Source of the DNA: Anaerovibrio lipolyticus
GTDB lineage: Bacteria; Bacillota; Negativicutes; Selenomonadales; Selenomonadaceae
Reading direction: 5' to 3'
Assembly (NCBI RefSeq): GCF_021531495.1
Contig: NZ_JADYTY010000022.1
Coordinates: forward strand, 1-37,211
DNA: 37,211 nucleotides
Shown here piece after piece: positions 1 through 7,738 of this stretch. Position numbers and translations under genes: made by a program. The notes below the pieces were generated by a model. That model did no database searches, was not told the origin of the DNA, and saw nothing but the letters and a program-made list of their open reading frames with translations. Position 1 is the first letter of the stretch; every line of letters begins with the position of its first letter.

Positions 1-232
1 CCAGCAGGGCTAGACGAATATAACAATTCTTATCCGTCCAATATTTAGCTACATCCCTCTCCTGTTCATGTATGACATTGTCATCGGCTTTATACTGTGA
101 TTTCGCTATTGCATCAACAAGAGCTTCTGGCTTGATTACCTCTCGTCCATCAAAAAGTGTGCCATTAACTATATCCGAAAAAACATCATTATACGCTTCG
201 AAATTTTTCTGCGTAATATCCTTTTGTCCCAT
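1..232 (-). CDS. Rpn/YhgA-like nuclease (putative transposase), N-terminal part, cut by window edge
   Basis: This reading frame starts at an ATG at 232 on the minus strand and runs off the left edge, giving about 77 residues. An AGGAAAGG ribosome-binding site lies about 10 bases upstream. The start MGQKDITQKNFEAYNDVF, followed by IVNGTLFDGREVI, SQYKADDNVIHEQERDV and YWTDKN, matches my memory of the N-terminus of the Rpn/YhgA family. These PD-(D/E)XK-type nucleases are often annotated as recombination-promoting nuclease or putative transposase. The catalytic part is outside the window, so activity cannot be judged. Such genes often come in several near-identical genomic copies. The family call is from recognition, not a search. 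Confidence 0.7.
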   Translation of the reverse strand, partial: MGQKDITQKNFEAYNDVFSDIVNGTLFDGREVIKPEALVDAIAKSQYKADDNVIHEQERDVAKYWTDKNCYIRLALL

Positions 233-358
233 CAACACCAGACCTTTCCTATATTATCGCAAATTAGAAAATCCAAATCAAGTTGATACTAAAAAATGTG
301 ATACAGTAAGTAATTTCTCATCCTTGCACCTCCCACTATTTTATTTATGGACAACAAA

Positions 359-392
359 AAATCCTTTGCAAAAATAAACTTACAAAGGATTT
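359..392 (-). terminator. Candidate intrinsic terminator, minus strand
   Basis: A perfect 10 bp inverted repeat (AAATCCTTTG / CAAAGGATTT, 14-base loop) is followed on the minus strand by a T-rich tract. It sits directly after the stop codon of the short open fragment at 391-537, so it may be that gene's original terminator. Confidence 0.5.
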
Positions 393-537
393 ATATATTT
401 ATTATTCGACAATATTTTCCAATCTCCTGCTTGAATAGCAATAATTTTGATTTGTCGCTGTCGAAAACTTTTGATATACCTATATATTCATCGTATTTTT
501 CTAATTGCAAGATGGTTGTAGCAAAATATACACGAGA
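391..537 (-). pseudogene. Possible C-terminal remnant of an unrecognised gene
   Basis: An open frame of 48 codons on the minus strand ends in TAA at 391-393 and has no convincing start. It begins right after a stop codon next to the ldh terminator. The predicted peptide, with stretches such as FATTILQLEKYDEYIGIS and LLLFKQEIGKYCRI, looks like ordinary protein sequence rather than random translation, and its own terminator-like hairpin follows. I do not recognise the family. The likeliest reading is a gene tail left after a deletion between ldh and the Rpn-like gene. It may also be chance coding. Confidence 0.3.
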
Positions 538-542
538 TTATG

Positions 543-576
543 AAAAAAACAACCTTCCTGAAAATTGCAGGAAGGT
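543..576 (-). terminator. Intrinsic terminator of ldh
   Basis: A 9 bp stem (ACCTTCCTG / CAGGAAGGT) is followed on the minus strand by TG and a run of seven T. It lies about 30 bases after the ldh stop codon. Confidence 0.85.
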
Positions 577-606
577 CGTCTTAATGGTTTGTTTTACAAT
601 GATATA

Positions 607-1563
607 TTACAGATTAATGGTGTCGATGATCTGCTTCAGGGCATCGGCAGATTCCTTAAGCTTTGCGGTTTCCTCAGCGTCCAAATTAACTGGGATAGCA
701 GTTTCAATACCATCTGCACCTACAATGGCAGGCATGCTCAGGCAAATGCCGTCAATATCGCAAGCACCGTGAATCATATGAGATACAGGCAGAATGGACT
801 TCTCGTCTCTCATAATAGCTTCGCAGATTCTCTTTACAGACATGGCAATACCATAGTAGGTAGCATGCTTCTTGTTGATGATTTCATAAGCACTGTTCTT
901 AACAGATTCAGCAATTTCCTCGGTATTTTCCTTATGCTTAAAATGACCGCGCATTTCGCACATGGTGCTCAAAGGCACACCGGAAACATTGGCGGAGGAC
1001 CAGGTTACAACCTCGCTGTCACCGTGCTCGCCAACAATAAAGGCATGAACGCTGCGGCTGTCTACAGACAAATGCTCTCCTAGCATATATCTCAGTCTAG
1101 CAGTATCCAGTACAGTACCAGAGCCGATTACTCTGTTTTCAGGCAGGCCGGACAGCTTGATAGCAACCTGAGTAAGAATATCTACAGGGTTAGCAACAAT
1201 CAGCAGAATACCGGCAAAATTTCTCTTGGCAATCTCTGGAATAATGGACTTGAAGATGCCTACATTCTTATTTACCAGATCCAATCTGGTCTCGCCAGGC
1301 TTCTGACCTGCACCAGCAGATACAATGATAATGCCAGCATCTGCTACATCATCATAATCGCCAGCATATATCTTCATAGGGCTGGCAAATGGAATACCGT
1401 GGCTGATATCCATTGCTTCGCCTTCAGCCTTGGCCTTATCGGCATCAATCAGGACAATCTCTGTAAATAAGCCGCTTTGCATCAGGGCAAATACAGATGC
1501 AGATCCAACAAAGCCGCAACCGATCATGACAGCTTTCTTGGCGTTGATAGTTTTTTTCTCCAT
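607..1563 (-). CDS. ldh: L-lactate dehydrogenase
   Basis: NAD-dependent L-lactate dehydrogenase of 318 residues, which reduces pyruvate to lactate to regenerate NAD+ during fermentation. The Rossmann nucleotide loop (GCGFVGSASVFAL) is near the N-terminus. Further motifs are VANPVDILT, GSGTVLDTARLR and GEHGDSE, whose His180 is the proton-relay residue. Length is typical of the family. An in-frame ATG lies five codons earlier, at 1578, but the GGAGGAG between the two ATGs is the ribosome-binding site of the second, so 1563 is chosen. The gene is monocistronic, with a consensus promoter at 1714-1742, a leader of about 145 bases carrying a hairpin, and a terminator at 543-576. Malate dehydrogenase is the alternative; the active-site context favours LDH. 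Confidence 0.95.
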   Translation of the reverse strand: MEKKTINAKKAVMIGCGFVGSASVFALMQSGLFTEIVLIDADKAKAEGEAMDISHGIPFASPMKIYAGDYDDVADAGIIIVSAGAGQKPGETRLDLVNKNVGIFKSIIPEIAKRNFAGILLIVANPVDILTQVAIKLSGLPENRVIGSGTVLDTARLRYMLGEHLSVDSRSVHAFIVGEHGDSEVVTWSSANVSGVPLSTMCEMRGHFKHKENTEEIAESVKNSAYEIINKKHATYYGIAMSVKRICEAIMRDEKSILPVSHMIHGACDIDGICLSMPAIVGADGIETAIPVNLDAEETAKLKESADALKQIIDTINL

Positions 1564-1587
1564 ATTAATCTCCTCCATTAAAAAATC

Positions 1588-1615
1588 TGTACATTAGCTA
1601 GCTTCCTAATGTACA
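1588..1615 (-). promoter_or_regulatory. Hairpin in ldh leader, attenuator-like or operator
   Basis: A perfect 10 bp inverted repeat (TGTACATTAG / CTAATGTACA, 8-base loop) is followed on the minus strand by GATTTTTT and then directly by the ldh ribosome-binding site. It could end transcription early, hide or set apart the ribosome-binding site, or be a protein-binding palindrome. The stem is AT-rich, so termination would be weak. Confidence 0.5.
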
Positions 1616-1713
1616 TTTTGGGTAAAGCATTTATCTATCTGAGGTTTGAAAACCGCAAATATTCCTTCCACGTATCCCTTACTATCTCATGGCAGAAATA
1701 GTCCCTATATAAA

Positions 1714-1742
1714 ATTGTATATGCAATAGTTTTATATGTCAA
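1714..1742 (-). promoter_or_regulatory. Sigma-70-type promoter of ldh
   Basis: On the minus strand, TTGACA (1737-1742) is followed by a 17-base spacer and TACAAT (1714-1719). The predicted start is near 1707. I saw no convincing Rex-type palindrome overlapping it. Confidence 0.85.
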
Positions 1743-1846
1743 GAAAAATGGCAAACTTAAATAATTGTACAGCAAAAATAGTTTCAGTTTTATTTTATAA
1801 CCTAATGCCTGTCAGACTTTGAAAAGCATATTCCTGTCCTGGGAAT

Positions 1847-1886
1847 TTTACAAAAAATTTACATTACCCTTACATTGGATTTTACA
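1847..1886 (+). promoter_or_regulatory. Candidate Pho box (four direct repeats) upstream of ppx
   Basis: Four hexamers, TTTACA (1847), TTTACA (1858), CTTACA (1869) and TTTACA (1881), are spaced 11, 11 and 12 bases apart, about one helical turn each. This is the layout of PhoP-type boxes (TT-A/T/C-ACA direct repeats). A possible -10 (TACTAT, 1896-1901) begins nine bases after the last repeat, and no good separate -35 is seen, as expected for an activator-dependent promoter. The operon downstream encodes a PhoB/PhoR-like pair, which would make this an autoregulatory site. Confidence 0.65.
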
Positions 1887-1951
1887 TTAAGGCGGTACTA
1901 TATAGGATAAGGAAATAAAAGGCATAATTGTGTATTTGGGAGGAATTATTG

Positions 1952-2890
1952 ATGCATACTATCGTAGATGTTGGTTCTAATACCGTTAGAATGAATGTAT
2001 ATGATGTTAAGGATGGGAAGCTGAAGCTGCTTTTTAGCAAAAAGGAAACCGTGGGTCTGGCTTCTTATGTAAGGGGACAGTATATGTCTGCGGCGGGTAT
2101 TGAAAAGGTTATCAGCGTATTGGAGGAATTTAAGGATGTACTGAACAATCTCAATATTCATGAAATGCGTGTCTTTGCTACTGCTGCTCTGCGTAATGTT
2201 AAGAACAGCCAGGAGGCGGTGGAGGAGATTAATCGCCGTACTGGCTTGCAGGTGCAGGTAATTTCCGGCCGAGAGGAAGCAGAGCTGGATTTCTTGGGGG
2301 CAGCTATTGAAAGCAATATTAAGAAGGGACTGCTGGTGGATATTGGTGGCGGCAGTACGGAACTGGTTGCCTACAAGGATGGCAAGATTAAAAGTGCAGT
2401 CAGCATCGCCAAGGGTTCTCTGAATAGTTATAACAAATATGTTAAGGGTATTCTGCCGACCAAGGAAGAACGGAAATCCATCAAGAAGGATTTTGTAGAA
2501 AAGCTGGAGGGGCTGCAGGCCTTTGAGGGTAAAAATAAATATAAGCTGATTTGTGGTGTAGGGGGTACAGTTCGGGCCGCCTTGAAGCTGGATAAGCTGT
2601 TCTTTGGCAAAAGCACGGCGGAAAATCTCCTGCCTGTTTCTCATATTGGCTATATTATTAAATCTATGGAGCAGAAGGACAATCGGGAAAAGTTTATACA
2701 GAATATGAGTGTTCTGCTGGATGTAGTGCCGGATCGTATTCGCACCATTATGCCTGGTATGATTATTCTCTATGCCATTGCCAAGAGATTTAAGTGCGAG
2801 ATGATTATGGTGGCTCAGACCGGCGTGCGGGAAGGATTTATGTATAACTATGTACTGTCAGAGAAAGGACAGGTGCCAGTCAATGAGTAA
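1952..2890 (+). CDS. ppx: Exopolyphosphatase / Ppx-GppA family phosphatase
   Basis: A 312-residue Ppx/GppA phosphatase of the sugar-kinase/actin-like fold, which trims terminal phosphate from polyphosphate or hydrolyses pppGpp. The phosphate-binding loops are IVDVGSNTVRMNVY at the N-terminus, GLLVDIGGGSTELV mid-protein, and SGREEAELDFLGA with the catalytic Glu region. It is the short form without the C-terminal HD-like domain of E. coli Ppx. The start is the ATG at 1952 behind GGGAGGAATTATTG rather than an upstream in-frame codon at 1928. It is the first gene of the operon, and its last 8 bases overlap ppk1. Substrate preference between polyphosphate and pppGpp cannot be told from sequence. 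Confidence 0.92.
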   Translation: MHTIVDVGSNTVRMNVYDVKDGKLKLLFSKKETVGLASYVRGQYMSAAGIEKVISVLEEFKDVLNNLNIHEMRVFATAALRNVKNSQEAVEEINRRTGLQVQVISGREEAELDFLGAAIESNIKKGLLVDIGGGSTELVAYKDGKIKSAVSIAKGSLNSYNKYVKGILPTKEERKSIKKDFVEKLEGLQAFEGKNKYKLICGVGGTVRAALKLDKLFFGKSTAENLLPVSHIGYIIKSMEQKDNREKFIQNMSVLLDVVPDRIRTIMPGMIILYAIAKRFKCEMIMVAQTGVREGFMYNYVLSEKGQVPVNE

Positions 2891-4964
2891 GACTTTGCAG
2901 CTGGAGGACAAGAAGCTGATGACAGCCTATACCCAGAATAGGGAGCTGTCCTGGTTGAAATTCAATAAGCGCGTGCTGGAGGAGGCTGATGATAGCACGG
3001 TGCCTCTTTGCGAGCGGTTGAAATTTGTGGAGATTTTTACCAGCAATCTGGATGAATTCTTTATGGTTAGGGTAGGCAGTCTGCTGGGCTTGGAAGCTAT
3101 GGATCCGAAAAAGCGGGATAATAAAAGCATGATGACTGCTACGGAACAGCTTCATGCTATTTTTGACAAGGTGGGGGAGCTGTATATTCAGAGAGATAGG
3201 GTTTTTGCCTATCTTCGCCGCAAGCTGTTGGAAAAAGGCATTGGCCATGTAGATATTCATGAGCTGTCCAAAAAGCAGTATGAGGAGTTGGAAACCGTTT
3301 TTCAGGATTGTATTCTACCGGTGCTGTCCCCTCAGATTATAGATAAGCATCATCCTTTCCCTCATTTGGATAATAAAAAGCTGTATATATCTGCTATTCT
3401 CAAAGGAAAGAAAAAGCTGATTTTTGGTATTATTCCTTTGCCTGACAGCGTGAGCCGGGTAGTATATCTCTCCAAGGACAAGACGGAATTTGTTCTGCTG
3501 GAAGATATTATTGAGGAGTTTGTAGACAAGATTTTTACCGGCTATCCTGTGCTGGACAAGGCGGTTTTTGCCATTACTAGAAGTGCAGAAATCAATCTGG
3601 AGGAGGAAGAGGCTGGTGACTATCTGGAAGCTATGAAACAGGCCATCCGCAAGCGGCGGCACCTTACCCCTGTGCGTTTAGAAATCCGCAGTCAGGGCAA
3701 GTCTATTATTTCCGAGTATCTGATTGATAGATACAAGATTTTGCCAGAGCAGGTATTTAGCACTACGGCTCCTTTAACTATGGATTATGTTTATGGCCTA
3801 GAAAACAATATAACAGAAACCTTGAAGCAGGAACTGTATTATACCCCTTATACACCTGTAGGCTTGGAGGAAAAATTCCATTTGGAGGAGGGAGAAACCC
3901 TCTTTAATTTGGTAAAAAAACAGGATGTGCTGCTACGTTATCCTTACGATGATTTTGGTATTCTTCTTCAGCTGTTGAAGGAGGCGGTGTACAATCCTAA
4001 TGTACTGTCCATTCGTATTACCATTTATCGAGTTGGCAAGGGCCATGTGAAGCTAATGAATTATCTGATGGTGGCAGCAGAGCTGGGCAAGGATGTAACT
4101 GTGCTGCTGGAGCTGAAGGCGAGATTTGACGAGGCCAACAATATTAGCTGGGTTAATGGACTGCGGGAGGCAGGCTGTAAGATTCTTTACGGTTTTGACA
4201 AATATAAGGTTCATGCCAAGCTGTGTCAGATTACCTATCGGGAACCAGAGGAAAACGGGGTAAAATATATTACCCATATTGGTACTGGTAATTTCAATGC
4301 CAAAACCGCCAAGCTGTATACGGATTATGCCCTGCTAACGGCGGATGATGCTATTGGCAGAGATGGTTCCATGTTCTTCCGTAATATGGGCATTGGCAAT
4401 TTGTGGGGCGAGTATCAGCAGCTGCTGGTGGCCCCTATCAGCCTAAAAAAGACCTTGCTAGAGCTGATACAAGAGGAGATTACCAAGGCGAAAAATGGGC
4501 AGGAAGCCTATATCCTGCTGAAAATGAACTCCCTGACGGATAGACAGCTGATTGATGCTTTGTATCAGGCTGGTCAGGCGGGCGTTCGGGTGGATATGAT
4601 TGTGCGGGGCATTACCTGCCTGGTGCCAGAACGTCCTGGCTTAACAGATAATATTCACATTCGCAGTATTGTTGGTAGATTTTTGGAGCATTCAAGGGTA
4701 TTCTGTTTTGGCCGGGGAGATGCTATGAAGATGTATATTGCCTCAGCTGACTGGATGACTCGCAATACAGAAAACCGGGTTGAGGTAGCGGCTCCGGTTC
4801 ATGATGCTGGCCTTAAGCAGGAAATCTGGGATATGCTGGAAATGCAGCTGGCAGACAATACCAAGGCGAGAAATATAGATGCAGATGGGGAATATTATAT
4901 GCCTCCTGTACAGCCTGGGGATACTTTGATTAATGCCCAGGAGTATTATATTAACAAGCGTTAA
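2883..4964 (+). CDS. ppk1: Polyphosphate kinase 1
   Basis: A 693-residue PPK1, which reversibly makes polyphosphate from ATP. The N-terminal domain starts NRELSWLKFNKRVLEEA and SNLDEFFMVRVGSL. The head region carries HHPFPHLDNKKLYIS. The catalytic PLD-like domains hold KVHAKLC, with the probable phosphorylated His444, then HIGTGNFN, and a second conserved His603 in HSRVFCFGRGD. Length is normal. The start at ATG 2883 is inside the end of ppx and is preceded by AAAGGACAGG, so the two genes are translationally coupled. Ppk1 and Ppx in one transcript gives synthesis and breakdown under one control, here probably phosphate limitation. Confidence 0.96.
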   Translation: MSKTLQLEDKKLMTAYTQNRELSWLKFNKRVLEEADDSTVPLCERLKFVEIFTSNLDEFFMVRVGSLLGLEAMDPKKRDNKSMMTATEQLHAIFDKVGELYIQRDRVFAYLRRKLLEKGIGHVDIHELSKKQYEELETVFQDCILPVLSPQIIDKHHPFPHLDNKKLYISAILKGKKKLIFGIIPLPDSVSRVVYLSKDKTEFVLLEDIIEEFVDKIFTGYPVLDKAVFAITRSAEINLEEEEAGDYLEAMKQAIRKRRHLTPVRLEIRSQGKSIISEYLIDRYKILPEQVFSTTAPLTMDYVYGLENNITETLKQELYYTPYTPVGLEEKFHLEEGETLFNLVKKQDVLLRYPYDDFGILLQLLKEAVYNPNVLSIRITIYRVGKGHVKLMNYLMVAAELGKDVTVLLELKARFDEANNISWVNGLREAGCKILYGFDKYKVHAKLCQITYREPEENGVKYITHIGTGNFNAKTAKLYTDYALLTADDAIGRDGSMFFRNMGIGNLWGEYQQLLVAPISLKKTLLELIQEEITKAKNGQEAYILLKMNSLTDRQLIDALYQAGQAGVRVDMIVRGITCLVPERPGLTDNIHIRSIVGRFLEHSRVFCFGRGDAMKMYIASADWMTRNTENRVEVAAPVHDAGLKQEIWDMLEMQLADNTKARNIDADGEYYMPPVQPGDTLINAQEYYINKR

Positions 4965-5037
4965 AGCATATATTGCCAAAAAACATATTTTGCTGTATAA
5001 CTAGGGCAATAAAAATATTTTGAGAGGGGTTAGGCTG

Positions 5038-5715
5038 TTGATTTACTGTGTTGAAGATGATGATAGCATTAGGGATTTGATGCTGTATACCTTGAAGGCC
5101 TCAGGTTTTCAGGGACAGGGGTTTTCTGAGGCTGAGTCGTTTTGGCAGGCTCTGGCCAAGGAAAAGCCTGAGCTAGTTATGCTGGATGTAATGCTGCCGG
5201 GAGAGGATGGTATTTCCATCTTGAAAAAGCTGCGAGGTAATGTAGCTACGGCAGGTATTCCTGTGATTATGGCTACTGCCAAGGGCACAGAATACGACAA
5301 GGTATTGGGATTGGATTCTGGTGCTGATGATTATCTGGCCAAGCCCTTTGGCATGATGGAAATGGTGTCCAGAATCAAGGCGGTGCTGCGGCGCAGTAAA
5401 TCGGAGCCGGCTGCCAAGCTCCTTTCCTTTGGGGGCGTGTCCATGGATCCAGAGCAGCATTTGCTTATGGTGGATGGCCAAAGGCTGGAATTGCCATTGA
5501 AGGAGTTTGAGCTTTTGCGGTTGTTTATGGAGAATCCAGGCATGGTCTTTAGCCGGGATAGACTTCTAAGCAGTGTTTGGGATACTGACTATATGGGAGA
5601 AACCCGTACTGTAGATGTGCATATCAGCAGTCTTCGTACTCATTTGGGAGAATGGGGCAAGGCTATTCATACGGTGCGCAGTGTAGGATACAGGCTGGAG
5701 GTTCCCCATGCTTAA
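5038..5715 (+). CDS. phoB: PhoB/PhoP-like response regulator (OmpR family)
   Basis: A 225-residue response regulator. The receiver domain (about 1-120) has the acidic pocket EDD, the phosphorylated Asp50 in MLDVMLPGEDG, and Lys102 in LAKPFG. The winged-helix DNA-binding domain (about 130-223) has LPLKEFELLRLFMENPG, VFSRDRLL and RTVDVHISSLRTHL. The chosen start is TTG 5038, eight bases after GAGAGGGG; an earlier in-frame TTG at 5020 has no ribosome-binding site. It overlaps the kinase gene by 8 bases. Position after ppx-ppk1 and before a PhoR-like kinase, and the Pho-box-like repeats at 1847-1886, suggest control of phosphate starvation genes. The exact regulon is inference. Confidence 0.88.
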   Translation: MIYCVEDDDSIRDLMLYTLKASGFQGQGFSEAESFWQALAKEKPELVMLDVMLPGEDGISILKKLRGNVATAGIPVIMATAKGTEYDKVLGLDSGADDYLAKPFGMMEMVSRIKAVLRRSKSEPAAKLLSFGGVSMDPEQHLLMVDGQRLELPLKEFELLRLFMENPGMVFSRDRLLSSVWDTDYMGETRTVDVHISSLRTHLGEWGKAIHTVRSVGYRLEVPHA

Positions 5716-6910
5716 GCACAAGAGCAGTATCATCATTACCGCCTTGATAGCTTTTGTTATTGCCCTGGCCTTGATTGTAGCTACTATGTACAGTTATTTC
5801 GCCAATGTACAGCGACAGCAGTTGAGGACAGAAACAGAAATGGCATCTCTGGCAGTGAATAGCCAACAGCTGCGGTATTTGGAAAGTCTGCCCAAGGGTG
5901 ACTATCGAATCACTTGGATTTCGGCCAATGGACAGGTTCTTTATGATAGCGAAAAAGCATCTGATGAGTTGGAAAATCATCTGGCTCGGGAGGAGGTAAA
6001 AATAGCTCTGATTAGGGGCTATGGAGAATCTCAGCGCTATTCCGGCACCATGCTGACCAGAATGTTGTATTCGGCGCAGAAGCTGCAGGATGGCTCTATT
6101 CTTAGATTAAGTATGCCTCAGCATACGGTGTTGAAGGTTATCTGGGATATGGGCTTGCCCATTGGTATTATTCTGCTGTTGGTAATATGTTTTTCTATGA
6201 TTATATCCGCTAAGGAAACTCAGAAGGCCAATCAGGAGGAAAGCGAGGCCATGCGGCGGGAATTTACAGCCAATGTTTCCCATGAGCTGAAAACTCCCCT
6301 TCACTCCATTTCTGGTTATGCGGAGCTAATGAAAAACGGCATGGTTATGGAGCAGGATATGGGTTATTTTGCTGACAAAATCTACAGCGAAGCTCAGCGG
6401 ATGATTAGATTGGTGCAGGATATTATTGTGTTGTCCCGCTTGGACGAAGGGCAGGAGAATACTACCCGTTCCCCTGTAAACCTATATAGTGTGGCGGAAG
6501 CTGCGGTAAATAGTCTGGAGCATATGGCGGAGGAAAATCAGGTTGCTGTGGAGCTAATCGGCCAGCAGGTGGTTATGGAGGGTATTCCTCAGTTGATTAA
6601 CAGCATGGTCTATAATATTTGTGAGAATGCTATTAAATATAATAGGCCTGGGGGCAGTGTGGTTATTCAGGTGGCAGAATTTTCCGGCCATCCTCGTATT
6701 TCCGTGCGAGATACGGGGATTGGCATTCCTAAAAAGGATAGAGCCAGAATTTTTGAGCGATTCTATCGTGTGGATAAAAGCCACTCCAAGGAAGTAGGAG
6801 GCACCGGCTTGGGGCTTTCCATTGTGAAACACGCTGCCAAGCTGCACAATGCGAAGCTGGAGGTAGACAGCGTTGTGGGAGAGGGTACCCTGATGGTAGT
6901 AAAATTCTAA
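5708..6910 (+). CDS. phoR: PhoR-like membrane sensor histidine kinase
   Basis: A 400-residue sensor kinase. One membrane helix lies at about 8-30 and a second at about 148-166, enclosing an extracytoplasmic region of about 115 residues. A short linker follows with no obvious HAMP or PAS domain, shorter than classical PhoR. The HisKA helix has FTANVSHELKTPL with phospho-acceptor His192. The ATPase domain has the N box NICENAIKYN, the G1 box DTGIGIPKKDRARIFERFY, and GGTGLGLSIVKHAA. It partners the regulator gene it overlaps by 8 bases. No phoU or pst genes are in the window, so the phosphate link rests on the polyphosphate genes and the Pho-box-like repeats. Confidence 0.88.
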   Translation: MLKHKSSIIITALIAFVIALALIVATMYSYFANVQRQQLRTETEMASLAVNSQQLRYLESLPKGDYRITWISANGQVLYDSEKASDELENHLAREEVKIALIRGYGESQRYSGTMLTRMLYSAQKLQDGSILRLSMPQHTVLKVIWDMGLPIGIILLLVICFSMIISAKETQKANQEESEAMRREFTANVSHELKTPLHSISGYAELMKNGMVMEQDMGYFADKIYSEAQRMIRLVQDIIVLSRLDEGQENTTRSPVNLYSVAEAAVNSLEHMAEENQVAVELIGQQVVMEGIPQLINSMVYNICENAIKYNRPGGSVVIQVAEFSGHPRISVRDTGIGIPKKDRARIFERFYRVDKSHSKEVGGTGLGLSIVKHAAKLHNAKLEVDSVVGEGTLMVVKF

Positions 6911-7000
6911 ATTTTTTTCTCAGAAAAGAGGGTTTTGCTAAGAAATGGCGAATAGAGAACTATAGAAACTGATGAGGAGTTAGAAAGGGGATTATGTTAA

Positions 7001-7498
7001 ATGGCCACAAATGAGGATCAGAAGTTTTTGGTGAATGAAATTGCTTCTTCTGTAAAGGAATTATATAAGGAATTAGAGAGCTTTGCTCAGATGGCAGAGG
7101 ACTTTTCTAGTGCAGGTAAATCCTATGTGGAACAGTCTAAGCTGTTGAAGGAGAAGAATACGGAAACATTGAAGGCAATTAGCCTGATTACTGATATTGC
7201 GGAGGAAACCAACCTGCTGAGCTTGAATGCTTCTATTGAGGCAGCTAGAGCTGGCGAGCAGGGCAGAGGCTTTGCTGTCGTAGCAGAGGAGGTTCGCAAG
7301 CTGGCAGAGCAGTCCAGAGCGGCTACAGAAAGTATCAAAAAGACCTTGACTGATATGAACAAGGCTGTAAATGATATTGCCCAGTCTGTTAGCACTATTG
7401 AAGCTATTGGCCAGCAGCAGGCTCAGAGCACTAGACAGATTACGGATAATCTTGGCAAGGTAAATTCTGCTGCCGACGATTTGAAGAAGATTATGTAA
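7001..7498 (+). CDS. Small cytosolic methyl-accepting chemotaxis-like protein
   Basis: A 165-residue protein made almost only of a chemoreceptor signalling domain. It has the conserved hairpin tip ([20 protein letters not shown], then [18 protein letters not shown]) at about residues 65-105 and flanking coiled coils. There is no membrane helix, HAMP or sensor domain. The start at 7001 lies 10 bases after AGAAAGGGG. It follows the PhoR-like kinase by about 90 bases on the same strand and ends in the hairpin element at 7510-7616. A domain this short could scaffold CheA/CheW or act as a non-chemotaxis adaptor; no other che genes are visible. It may be a truncated paralog, but the frame is clean and has a good ribosome-binding site. 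Confidence 0.8.
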   Translation: MATNEDQKFLVNEIASSVKELYKELESFAQMAEDFSSAGKSYVEQSKLLKEKNTETLKAISLITDIAEETNLLSLNASIEAARAGEQGRGFAVVAEEVRKLAEQSRAATESIKKTLTDMNKAVNDIAQSVSTIEAIGQQQAQSTRQITDNLGKVNSAADDLKKIM

Positions 7499-7509
7499 AT
7501 TTTGTTTAG

Positions 7510-7616
7510 AATATCCTGCAGTGTAGCGATGTTTTTCATGAAGGCGCCAGGCCTGCCTCTGAATAAGGTGGCTGATGACGGTGCAGCATTACAATATTTC
7601 CTCGCTGCAGGATATT
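7510..7616 (+). terminator. Large structured 3' element after the mini-MCP gene (terminator or structured RNA)
   Basis: A perfect 12 bp stem (AATATCCTGCAG at 7510-7521, CTGCAGGATATT at 7605-7616) encloses 83 bases that can pair further (TGTA/TACA, GCGCC/GGTGC, GCCA/TGGC). The right arm runs into ATTTTTATT, so it can terminate the upstream transcript. The nested pairing is more than a simple terminator needs. I do not recognise an RNA family. Confidence 0.55.
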
Positions 7617-7654
7617 TTTATTAGTGTGGTAATTTATATGATAAAGGTAAATAG

Positions 7655-7684
7655 CCTCGGAGAGGAATATCTCGGAGGTTTTTT
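7655..7684 (+). terminator. Intrinsic terminator upstream of rsmH
   Basis: An interrupted hairpin (CCTC-G-GAGA / TCTC-G-GAGG, loop GGAATA) is followed by six T. Because 7510-7616 can already terminate, this second hairpin may end a short transcript started between them or act in the rsmH leader. Confidence 0.7.
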
Positions 7685-7738
7685 CTGTTTTGGAATTAAG
7701 GCTGGAAATTTGAAATTTTTGAGAATAGGGTGATAAGA

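Noticed and set aside
1563-1578. ATG at 1578 as the ldh start
   Set aside because: The GGAGGAG that would be codons 2-3 is the ribosome-binding site for the ATG at 1563.
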